A stretch of DNA of 60,885 nucleotides from a virus. Position numbers and translations under genes: made by a program. Of this stretch, positions 16,525 through 23,961 are shown piece by piece. The stretch lies in the IMG/VR virus record IMGVR_UViG_3300029319_000040, positions 1 through 60,885 of that record; one strand, written 5' to 3'. Under the pieces are notes generated by a model. That model searched no databases. It saw only the letters and a program-made list of their open reading frames with translations, and was not told the origin of the DNA. Each line of letters opens with the position of its first letter. The stretch's first letter is position 1.

Positions 16525-18678
16525 ATGGCGGTAGTTACTTGGATAGGCGGTAGTTCGACAGATGGAGCGGTTGCGGCGAATTGGAGTACCGGAGGACTTC
16601 CCAGCGCAGCAGATACCATCGTGTTTGATAATAACGCAACCCAAAATTGTAACTTTAGTTCGTCGGCTGTGTCTCAGGTTGTCCAGATTCAGATAAAATC
16701 TACATTTAATCATCAAATAGTTTTTGGAACATCTACTCACGCTATATCATTACAATCTATGATTATAGAAAAAACTGCTGCCATAGCAGCAACCACAGCA
16801 ACTACTTTTGCTTTTTCACACTCTTCCTTTCCTTTTACCAGTGGTGGGTTAGGTACATATGTTTCTTTTATATTAGGAAGTCCAGAACTTAATGATGCTA
16901 CTTTAGGTGTTTTTGTTGATGCTACTTCTCGTAGTAATGTAACATATACATTTGCTAATCCAGCATCTAGTAAAATGGTTATGGATGACGGTGTATATCC
17001 TAATGTAACTATAACTGCTCAAAGCGGAACTGCGTTTTTTAGTATGACTTATGGTACACCCGGAACAACTTTTGGAAAAGTAGATATGCTTAACTTCAAT
17101 GTATCTTCGGCAGTAGAAATACGAGAAAGTTCTGGTACTTATTATCCCTCTGCAAATGATAGTCTTAAGAAATTTAAGTTTGGTGGTACACTAACAATAG
17201 CAAGTAATTTTTTTGAGGCTTACAAATCACAAGTTGAATTTGTTGGCACATCTGGTACTTTGACTTTTCCAGCCGAAGGGCAAACTGCTACATATGGCGA
17301 TGGTACTTCATTTAGTACACAATTTCACGATGTTGTTATAACGGCAAACACAGCAGGTCATAGTGTAGGTTTAGCAGCAGGTAGAGTACTATCTTGTAAT
17401 TATCTTGAGATAGGGGAAGGTGCTAAATTTATTGGTCCGGCTACTCATCCCGGCGCAGAAATAAGGTCTATCAAAAGACCTTCTATATTTGGTACTTGGA
17501 ACTTTTCACAGGTAGCAGATGGTATTTACTCTTCTAACGACTCTAGGCCGTTTATGGGTGTACCACAAGGAGGCACAGGACTAATAACACATACCAAAGA
17601 TTTACTACTATTTGGTAATGACCAAAACGCTCTTGCATCTGACGCTAACTTAAGTTTTTCAAATAGCATTCTTCATGCAGACCAAGGTGTAAAAATAACT
17701 GAATCAGCAGACGCTCCCGACCATGTAGCAGGTACAGGTATTTTATGGGTCCATGATGATAACCCAAGCAACCTATACTTTACAGATGATGGGGGTAACG
17801 ATATAGCATTGACTAATGCTGGCTCTGCCGTTGGTGGCGGTGGTGGTATTACAGCACTTACAGGAAACGTAACCGCTAGTGGTTCTGGTTCTGTGGCTGC
17901 TACTATTGCTGACGAGGCTGTAACATATGCAAAGATGCAGCACGTATCAGCAACAAGCAGAGTATTAGGTAGGATTAGTTCTGGTGCTGGAGATGTTGAA
18001 GAACTTACAGGTGCTAACATTCGCACTATTGCTAATGTTGAAGATGGCGCAGATGTTACTGATGCAACCAATGTTAAATCAGCGTTAGATGGTATGTCAA
18101 TCACTAGCGTAACCCCTGCCGTAAATGATGAAATACTTATCCAAGACACAGACGATAGTGACAACCTAAAAACTGTTACATTTTCTGACATGGCTACTAC
18201 CGTACTTACTGGTGCGCCCGGTACAGGCACTATGGTAACTGAGTTTGTTGGAGTGCCTAGTGGAACCCCTAGCATAAATAGCGCAACATGGACAGACGTA
18301 AGTTTGGATGGTACTCCATTAGTAGGCTCTACATCAGATGTGCCTAACTACGCAGGTGGCGGCACTAAAAAAGGTTATACCATACCAGCAGACGGTCTTT
18401 ATTATGTTGAAGCGGCAGTAGGTTTTTCTGGATGGGCTGGTAACGATACCACTTATTACATCGCTAGAATCACACAGAATAGTAGTGGAGGAAGTGCATC
18501 GTTGGGTGCTACGTTTAGCCTTACTGGTAACAGTGATGGTGGAGACATAAATCCTGTGCAGTATTATCTAGCATTATCACAAAATGACCAAGTAGGTTTA
18601 GCAGTTTATCAGAATATTGGTTCTGCTAAAACAATTTATTTCGCGCAGTTATCAATTAGAAGGGTGTATGGAGTATGA
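16525..18678 (+). CDS. Tail fibre / receptor-binding protein (717 aa)
   Basis: N-terminal WIGGSS..ANWSTGGLPSAAD pattern is seen at the start of beta-helical fibre and adhesin proteins. The rest of the first 400 residues is repetitive beta structure. A Gly-rich hinge (about 435) leads to a segment common in phage fibres (TYAKMQHVSATSRVLGR). The last 120 residues (YYVEAAVGFSG...) look like a C1q/TNF-type jelly roll. ATG at 16525 is preferred over an upstream GTG. It is inserted among head-tail joining genes. Confidence 0.75.
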   Translation: MAVVTWIGGSSTDGAVAANWSTGGLPSAADTIVFDNNATQNCNFSSSAVSQVVQIQIKSTFNHQIVFGTSTHAISLQSMIIEKTAAIAATTATTFAFSHSSFPFTSGGLGTYVSFILGSPELNDATLGVFVDATSRSNVTYTFANPASSKMVMDDGVYPNVTITAQSGTAFFSMTYGTPGTTFGKVDMLNFNVSSAVEIRESSGTYYPSANDSLKKFKFGGTLTIASNFFEAYKSQVEFVGTSGTLTFPAEGQTATYGDGTSFSTQFHDVVITANTAGHSVGLAAGRVLSCNYLEIGEGAKFIGPATHPGAEIRSIKRPSIFGTWNFSQVADGIYSSNDSRPFMGVPQGGTGLITHTKDLLLFGNDQNALASDANLSFSNSILHADQGVKITESADAPDHVAGTGILWVHDDNPSNLYFTDDGGNDIALTNAGSAVGGGGGITALTGNVTASGSGSVAATIADEAVTYAKMQHVSATSRVLGRISSGAGDVEELTGANIRTIANVEDGADVTDATNVKSALDGMSITSVTPAVNDEILIQDTDDSDNLKTVTFSDMATTVLTGAPGTGTMVTEFVGVPSGTPSINSATWTDVSLDGTPLVGSTSDVPNYAGGGTKKGYTIPADGLYYVEAAVGFSGWAGNDTTYYIARITQNSSGGSASLGATFSLTGNSDGGDINPVQYYLALSQNDQVGLAVYQNIGSAKTIYFAQLSIRRVYGV

Positions 18679-18854
18679 GTAAAACATTACAACAAGTATT
18701 GGCAGAACAATATCCTACACTTGACCAAGTGCTTTACGGTGTGGTCGGTTGGGATGCGACGAACAATCAATCTGTTTTTATACGCAGGGCATGGCCTTCT
18801 GACCTTGGTACTGCACCAACAGACACACAACTTACGGAGTGGATGAATGAATGA
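18675..18854 (+). CDS. Small fibre-associated protein (59 aa)
   Basis: ATG overlaps the fibre stop (ATGA), so translation is probably coupled. Sequence SKTLQQVLAEQYPTLDQVLY then a Trp-containing C-terminus. A small chaperone or assembly partner for the fibre is plausible from position only. Confidence 0.6.
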   Translation: MSKTLQQVLAEQYPTLDQVLYGVVGWDATNNQSVFIRRAWPSDLGTAPTDTQLTEWMNE

Positions 18855-19021
18855 GCAAAAGAAAAGGAAAAATAGTGTATTTACCGCCGGAAAAGTCTTT
18901 TACCAATGTGAACATTGAAGAGACACCACATGGCTACAAGATTTACAGGCCGGGGGCAGATAGACCTTTTACAGTGATTCCGTTGTCGGCAGTTAAGCAA
19001 ATAGTATATGATAGAGAGTGA
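18851..19021 (+). CDS. Small basic protein (56 aa)
   Basis: ATG overlaps the preceding stop (ATGA). Basic N-terminus, compact beta-like C-terminus (YKIYRPGADRPFTV). No family recognised; part of the coupled cluster 18675-19272. Confidence 0.55.
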   Translation: MSKRKGKIVYLPPEKSFTNVNIEETPHGYKIYRPGADRPFTVIPLSAVKQIVYDRE

Positions 19022-19025
19022 AAAA

Positions 19026-19220
19026 ATGAGTGATTTAGAAATTTGGATTCCAGTAATAATGTTAGTAGTCGGTGCAGGTGCATGGGGCTTAAATAAATAC
19101 AAGAGCGTCATGGCTGATGGTAAAATTAGTCTTGAAGAAGTCCTTGACACCGTAAGCGAAGCAACTGACAAAGTTGAAGAAATCGCTGATGCGGTGGAGG
19201 ATGCTAAGGATGGACAATAA
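19026..19220 (+). CDS. Small TM protein with EF-hand-like loop (64 aa)
   Basis: One TM helix (about 6-22, WIPVIMLVVGAGAWGL) is followed by DGKISLEEVLDTV, a loop-helix like half of an EF-hand, and an acidic helix. ATG at 19026 is chosen for its SD-like GAGAGTGA; the upstream ATG at 19008 lies inside the previous gene. It resembles short phage holin-like proteins. Confidence 0.55.
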   Translation: MSDLEIWIPVIMLVVGAGAWGLNKYKSVMADGKISLEEVLDTVSEATDKVEEIADAVEDAKDGQ

Positions 19221-19272
19221 TCCTCGCTATCTTTTAGAATGGCTAGACCTTTACTTTCCAGTGGAGGAATAA
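19210..19272 (+). CDS. Possible 20-aa peptide
   Basis: ATG at 19210, preceded by GGAGG within the previous gene, opens a 20-codon frame with two Trp/Leu-rich turns (LLEWLDLYFPVEE). It is tightly overlapped with its neighbour. It may be a translated leader or coupling peptide. Confidence 0.3.
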   Translation: MDNNPRYLLEWLDLYFPVEE

Positions 19273-19275
19273 TCA

Positions 19276-19812
19276 ATGGTTTATTATTGCTCTGTTGCTG
19301 ATGTAGGCACACGCTTGGGGCTAAACAGTGACCAGCGTACACGCGCTAATACACGCATCACAAATTCAATTCGCAGGGCTACAATAGACATTGACCAATG
19401 CTATCGTGATTATGGTAGAGATGTGCCGTCACGCGAGATAGCAAGTACCACACTAAACGGTGCTATTTCTGCTGGTGCTACTACTATTACTTTGACTAGC
19501 GGTACAGGATTTAGTAGTGCTGGTAATGGTAACGTAGATGGTGACTCCTTTAAGTGGTCTGGTAAATCTACTAACGACCTTACAGGCGTTACAGGTATAT
19601 CCTTCGACCATGCTTCCGGTGTTACCGTAGAAGAAGGAGAGCAAGCACACGTATTACGTGAAATTTGCGCTGACTTAGCAGCAGCGTATTATTATGAAGA
19701 TGAATCTACATTTCAAACAACGGGTCCACAAGGTAGTATGAGAGGAACTGTATTACGCGAGAGAGGAACTAATAATTTAGTACGTCTTGCTCACCTCGGT
19801 TCAGTAGATTGA
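19276..19812 (+). CDS. Head-tail connector-like protein (178 aa)
   Basis: Helical N- and C-terminal parts (VADVGTRLGL..., EICADLAAAYYYED) surround a beta-rich insert (about 55-118, NGAISAGATTITL...). This is typical of gp6/stopper-family connectors with an inserted domain. It sits between the fibre cluster and the tail joining genes. Confidence 0.55.
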   Translation: MVYYCSVADVGTRLGLNSDQRTRANTRITNSIRRATIDIDQCYRDYGRDVPSREIASTTLNGAISAGATTITLTSGTGFSSAGNGNVDGDSFKWSGKSTNDLTGVTGISFDHASGVTVEEGEQAHVLREICADLAAAYYYEDESTFQTTGPQGSMRGTVLRERGTNNLVRLAHLGSVD

Positions 19813-19821
19813 GGTGACTAA

Positions 19822-20643
19822 ATGGCATACAGCACTACTACAAGAGGAAGAGGAAATCCGCGAACACGTTTAGCGGGAACAACACATCATAATCTTTTAA
19901 GTTTTACAACTTATGTAGATAAAGGCTCAAAAAAAATTATGGATAAATTTGGAGTTCTTTGCAGAGAGACTGTAAAACAGGCTATAATAGATGGTTATAA
20001 TGACGCTTTTATAGAAGCAAAAAAAGATGTTGGTATGCAATTAGAAGATGTTGATATTTTTGGTATGCCAAACCAAGCCGGAGTCACACAAAAATTTGTA
20101 AATAGGGCTAGTACTGCTAAATATCAAGGAAAACAACTGGTAAGGCATAATAGAAATAGAGAATCTAGCGCAGCCCAAAGAATATGGGACTCTTTAGGTT
20201 ATACTTTCTTACAAGATGCTAGAGGCTCTTATGTAAGAGCAATTGCCGGGTCAAGTGATGTGAATGACGGAAATACTCAATATAGTGGTGTTACTGCTGT
20301 TTCTGCGCCGGATGCTAACCCTAGAACTACTGAAAACAGAAAACCAAGTGGCGGATTTAATTTGGCAAAGGCTTACGAAGTAGGAGTACCACAGTTCAAA
20401 TATAATTTTAGAAGTAGTAGGCAGGGTTTTAAAGGCGTAACACCAACGCCTACTTTTTCATTTGATGCAAAGGTCGGAGAAGTATTATTAGTTAAAGATG
20501 CTAGGCATCCGGGTTTTGACGGTCTAGCGATAGTAGAAAGATTTCATGATAGGTTTAAAATACACTTAGATGAAAAGACGCTAAAACATCTAAAGATTGC
20601 TGAATTTAGTATGTTAAATAGAAGTGTTGGGAGGATGAGTTAA
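19822..20643 (+). CDS. Neck / gp10-like tail-joining protein (273 aa)
   Basis: Basic protein with a central helical part (VKQAIIDGYNDAFIEAKKDV) and beta-rich C-terminus, placed just before the tail terminator, where HK97-gp10-like proteins lie. No diagnostic motif. Last base overlaps the next gene's start (TAATGG). Confidence 0.45.
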   Translation: MAYSTTTRGRGNPRTRLAGTTHHNLLSFTTYVDKGSKKIMDKFGVLCRETVKQAIIDGYNDAFIEAKKDVGMQLEDVDIFGMPNQAGVTQKFVNRASTAKYQGKQLVRHNRNRESSAAQRIWDSLGYTFLQDARGSYVRAIAGSSDVNDGNTQYSGVTAVSAPDANPRTTENRKPSGGFNLAKAYEVGVPQFKYNFRSSRQGFKGVTPTPTFSFDAKVGEVLLVKDARHPGFDGLAIVERFHDRFKIHLDEKTLKHLKIAEFSMLNRSVGRMS

Positions 20644-21716
20644 TGGCTATCGCAACCAAGACACAATATTGGACAAGTCGTATGAACGGCACAAATCCAG
20701 CAGCGTTGTCTGGTACGTTCAACGAATCTTGGTCTGAAACTGGTAACGGAGGCGCAGCCAGTGGTGAATTTTGGAGAATAAACAACAATGGTTATTGGTC
20801 ACAAACCCCTACGACAAGCGATTATACAATTGTAACAGCATTTAAGTTTCCAGATACAGGGGCGTTGCCTAGTGATGGTACTGTGCTTATGCGCCTAGAT
20901 AATGGTGATTACAGAGTAGAAGTAAGAGCAAAGGGGAACTCATCTACCCTAGACCTTGTTGGTGCTAGTACGGCTACTACACCAGACCTTGATTTAGCAT
21001 TACAAGACGAAGAAGCAGTAGCAATTATACTACGCCTTACATTAGATTCTAGTGGTAATGCTAGGTTGTTTATGCGTGAAATTATAGAAGATGATGACGG
21101 TGCTACGCACTTCTTATCTGTAACCGCTTCTAGTGGTTCTGGTAAAGATGTACGGTGGGGTAACTCTTCTGGTACAATAGATTGGGGTTCAGTGTATTAC
21201 ACAAGCCTTGGTTCTTTCGGACCAGATGAATTATTACCTTCTGATTTTGCTCAAGATGCTTTGGCTCGTATGGGTCTTTCTGTTGTAGAGCAATTAAGAA
21301 ACAGCACAAGAATGTACTTAAAGACACAAGTAGATAACTCTTCAATAGTATATGGTTATGACTTATCTTCTGAAATGCTAAATCGTTTTGCCCCACCAAC
21401 GATACACGTTTTGATAGAAAGATTGTCGTCACCAGAGTTTGAGGCTTTATCTGGTAGTAAGATAACACAGAATTACAATGTGATGATTTTTGTTACCACA
21501 AAGGGAACAAATTATGAAAATGCTTATCGCATGGGTCTAAACATTATGGGAGAAGTTTTTGATGAACTATACATAAATACAGGACTGTTAGGCACTACTG
21601 ATAGCCTAACCTCATACAACGCTGATTTAGATTCTAGGAAAGACTCTGATGATTTTATTTGCGTACATCGATTAGAACTTTCATATATGCGTAGAATCGA
21701 TATGCGTCATCGTTAG
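20643..21716 (+). CDS. LamG-like domain fused to tail terminator
   Basis: 357 aa. Residues 1-190 look like a concanavalin/LamG jelly roll (TIVTAFKFPDTG, LDNGDYRVEVRAKG, LRLTLDSSGNARLFM). Residues 200-357 look like a tail completion/terminator protein that caps the tail tube. The LamG part would face outward and could bind glycans. A fusion at this position is unusual. Confidence 0.55.
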   Translation: MAIATKTQYWTSRMNGTNPAALSGTFNESWSETGNGGAASGEFWRINNNGYWSQTPTTSDYTIVTAFKFPDTGALPSDGTVLMRLDNGDYRVEVRAKGNSSTLDLVGASTATTPDLDLALQDEEAVAIILRLTLDSSGNARLFMREIIEDDDGATHFLSVTASSGSGKDVRWGNSSGTIDWGSVYYTSLGSFGPDELLPSDFAQDALARMGLSVVEQLRNSTRMYLKTQVDNSSIVYGYDLSSEMLNRFAPPTIHVLIERLSSPEFEALSGSKITQNYNVMIFVTTKGTNYENAYRMGLNIMGEVFDELYINTGLLGTTDSLTSYNADLDSRKDSDDFICVHRLELSYMRRIDMRHR

Positions 21717-21777
21717 ATAGGTGCGAATGCTTAATAATCAATCGGGGAATCAACAAATACTGTCGAGGTGCTAACCT

Positions 21778-22806
21778 ATGGTCGAATTCTTAAATCGTTA
21801 TGTCTCACTAGAGAAAGAATCATCTTACGGGTCTGAACCTAGCGGAACTCCTGTCTACGGAGAAGTTGATGATGAAAGTATTCGTCATAACTATGAACTT
21901 ATGACCCGTATGGATATGAGCCGACCTATCAGTTCAAAGTCCGTTACTGGAACCGAGTTTTCAGAAGGCGACATCAACCTCGCTATACAGGTTGATGACT
22001 TTGTAGGCAACTTACTTTACTCTTTCTTCCCACAAGACGCACTTACAACATCGGGTTCGGCTAACATTCATACACTAACAGAGCCTTCTCTTACCAGTGC
22101 ATCTGCTGGCGTTTATCCGTCATTTACTATTCGTGTTGGACGCGAAGAAAAAGAACACACCTTTACTGGTATGATGACTAACACATTAAGCATTAGTGCT
22201 TCGGTTGGAGAATACGCTACAATGAGTGTTGGTTTTGTTGGTAAAGCAGAATCGGCAACCTCCGCTCTTGCTACTCCTACATTCGATGGTGTTGCTCTTG
22301 ACGCACTATACTTCGCTAACGGACAAGTTAGATTCGATGATGGGACCGGCAGCGCACCAGCAGCAGTAGCATCTGTTAAATCATTTAGTTTTGATATTAA
22401 CCTAAATCGTGATACAGATAACGCATATGGTATTGGTAATAGCACTTATGGTCGCGCACCTCCAGCACAGCGCAGAGAAATTAGCGGAACAATTGAGTTT
22501 AACAAAGTAGTTTATACAAGTTCTCTTGATGAGCCTACTTACGATAACTTGATTGCCGCAGACGGTCTTGAATACAACGATGGTTCTTCTCCATCAATGA
22601 AACTAAAATTACTTGATGAAGCGGGAGCAGATTTTATTGACTTTGATTTCTTCAAGGTAAGATTTGAAGCACCCGAAGCATCAGTAAGTGGTCGTGATAC
22701 TAACACAATGACCGTGAACTTTGTAGGTTTGTATGATGATAACTTAGGTGCTATGAAGGTTGTTGCATCGGGAACTCAATTATCAGGCACACAGTATGAT
22801 GCTTGA
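21778..22806 (+). CDS. Major tail tube protein
   Basis: 342 aa. The N-terminus (YVSLEKESSYG...) and the repeated beta pattern with PTFTIRV-like strands, DTNTMTVNFVGLYDD and a Gly-rich end match siphovirus tube proteins, which stack as hexamers to form the tail. It lies upstream of the chaperones and tape measure, as in most tailed phages. SD-like GAGGTG lies about 8 bases upstream. Confidence 0.75.
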   Translation: MVEFLNRYVSLEKESSYGSEPSGTPVYGEVDDESIRHNYELMTRMDMSRPISSKSVTGTEFSEGDINLAIQVDDFVGNLLYSFFPQDALTTSGSANIHTLTEPSLTSASAGVYPSFTIRVGREEKEHTFTGMMTNTLSISASVGEYATMSVGFVGKAESATSALATPTFDGVALDALYFANGQVRFDDGTGSAPAAVASVKSFSFDINLNRDTDNAYGIGNSTYGRAPPAQRREISGTIEFNKVVYTSSLDEPTYDNLIAADGLEYNDGSSPSMKLKLLDEAGADFIDFDFFKVRFEAPEASVSGRDTNTMTVNFVGLYDDNLGAMKVVASGTQLSGTQYDA

Positions 22807-22815
22807 GGTGATTAG

Positions 22816-23010
22816 ATGAGTTTTGTAGAACTAGCAGAATCTCTTGGGTATGAAGTCGATGAGTCTTCCGCAGAAGTTCTAGGAAAAATTGAGAACAAAA
22901 GCGTAGCACTAAAATACATTCGCAGACTTCCTAAGAAGGCAACTAAAAAAGCAGCACCTAAGAAGGCTGCTGCTAAGAAAACACCTTCTAAGAAGGAGAG
23001 TGAAGAATAA
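22816..23010 (+). CDS. Lys/Ala-rich histone-tail-like protein (64 aa)
   Basis: An acidic first half (SLGYEVDESSAEVLG) is followed by a Lys/Ala/Pro tail with repeated KKAA/KKAT units, as in histone H1 or HU-like tails. It probably binds nucleic acid or acidic protein. SD GAGGTGAT precedes the ATG. It lies right after the tail tube gene. Confidence 0.6.
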   Translation: MSFVELAESLGYEVDESSAEVLGKIENKSVALKYIRRLPKKATKKAAPKKAAAKKTPSKKESEE

Positions 23011-23222
23011 TGGCAGTCGGTGACGGTGGCATTAAGATTGTCGATAAGACAAAGATTACTGTTGCAGAACTAAAAACCACACTGGCTGGTCTTGCATCAG
23101 AATTACAAACATTCCTTCGTGGTAGCACATTTGCTAACAACGATATTATTTATCAAATCATGTACGAGAGAAATAAGAACAGTAACGACGTTACTGTGTA
23201 TGTGGTGTTTGAAGACCAGTAA
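23010..23222 (+). CDS. Hypothetical tail-module protein (70 aa)
   Basis: Starts within the TAATGG at the end of the Lys-rich gene. Mostly mixed alpha/beta (ITVAELKTTLAGLASELQTF) and ending in VYVVFEDQ. No family recognised. Confidence 0.55.
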   Translation: MAVGDGGIKIVDKTKITVAELKTTLAGLASELQTFLRGSTFANNDIIYQIMYERNKNSNDVTVYVVFEDQ

Positions 23223-23235
23223 TAGGTGATTGGAA

Positions 23236-23343
23236 ATGTCGAGAAGATATACAAAACCAGTAAGTGAAGAGAAGCCAAAGAAGGCTTCAAAGAAGAAAAG
23301 TGGAAAAGTGAAGAAAGATGCCGGTACTAAAAAAGAAAATTGA
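23236..23343 (+). CDS. Lys-rich microprotein (35 aa)
   Basis: ATG at 23236; about 40% Lys with KKASKKKSGKVKK. It overlaps the start of the tail chaperone gene by 26 bases. Similar in composition to the 22816 gene product. It might be a DNA- or tail-tube-binding peptide. Confidence 0.45.
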   Translation: MSRRYTKPVSEEKPKKASKKKSGKVKKDAGTKKEN

Positions 23344-23674
23344 ATTGAACGACGGACGCAAGATTTGGGTGCGACAAGCATCCGGTATGCAGAAACTACG
23401 AATAGAAAACATACAAGCAAAGGTGTTTCGTAAGTTTAAGCATTATGGCGACCCTACTGAATGGACAGATGAGCAAAACGAAGAGTTTGTAAATGCTCTT
23501 GATGAAGCAGGTGGAGGCGTATCTACACAGATGGCTGATTGGATTCCAGATTGTATTCTTGATGACGATATTGATGTAGATACATTGACTAGCGAAGAAT
23601 TGAGAACATTACTAGCATTTGTTCGTGGAGATGACCCGGAGGGTGCAGTCCCTTTGGGCAATTCTTCCGAGTAG
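23318..23674 (+). CDS. Tail assembly chaperone, G-like (118 aa)
   Basis: Begins LKKKIELNDGRKIWVRQAS, as in phage tail assembly chaperones that start from a short beta strand, and has an acidic helical second half. It lies directly upstream of the tape measure, as lambda gpG does. The 3' end carries CCCTTTG at 23650-23656 in the 0 frame as C CCT TTG, a -1 slippery heptamer. Frameshifting there would yield a 214-aa GT-like product ending at 23961. Confidence 0.7.
   Translation: MPVLKKKIELNDGRKIWVRQASGMQKLRIENIQAKVFRKFKHYGDPTEWTDEQNEEFVNALDEAGGGVSTQMADWIPDCILDDDIDVDTLTSEELRTLLAFVRGDDPEGAVPLGNSSE
23650..23656 (+). promoter_or_regulatory. Candidate -1 frameshift slippery site
   Basis: CCCTTTG fits XXXYYYZ and reads C CCT TTG in the chaperone frame. 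Slipping back one base continues in the frame of the next ORF without a stop. An 8-bp perfect hairpin CGCCTTTG/CAAAGGCG (23678-23704, 11-nt loop) lies 21 bases downstream, further than the usual 5-9. Confidence 0.6.
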
Positions 23675-23961
23675 CCGCGCCTTTGTGTATGGCTTTCAAA
23701 GGCGTTTTACCTTCCGATTTATGGGAAAGGTATGACTGCGCGGGAGGGCAGCAACTACTTGAACTTGATTTAGTAGTAGCAAATGAAATAAATGACCGTA
23801 TAGGTGAAGCAACAAAAGATGCCAAGCGTGATGGTAAATCTATGGTTGCTAGGCGCAACCAAAAACGCGAACTCTTAAACAACAATAAAGACCTGTTCCA
23901 AGCGTTGAGAGATGCGAATGTTCCGATTGTGGGCAGTAATGAAAGTGGGGATAGTGAATGA
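23656..23961 (+). CDS. Tail chaperone T-domain, reached by -1 frameshift
   Basis: The frame is open from the slippery site through GQFFRVAAPLC, has no SD before its only early ATG (23689), and ends at 23961 (TGA). The protein-like sequence upstream of any start codon suggests a continuous fusion with the chaperone rather than an independent gene. It overlaps the tape measure start by ATGA. The T-domain in lambda binds the tail tube. Confidence 0.6.
   Translation, partial: GQFFRVAAPLCMAFKGVLPSDLWERYDCAGGQQLLELDLVVANEINDRIGEATKDAKRDGKSMVARRNQKRELLNNNKDLFQALRDANVPIVGSNESGDSE

Noticed and set aside
17673-18275. 200-codon antisense ORF in the fibre gene
   Set aside because: Val/Ser/Ala-rich mirror of Thr/Ala/Gly codons; no SD, and the fibre frame is well supported.
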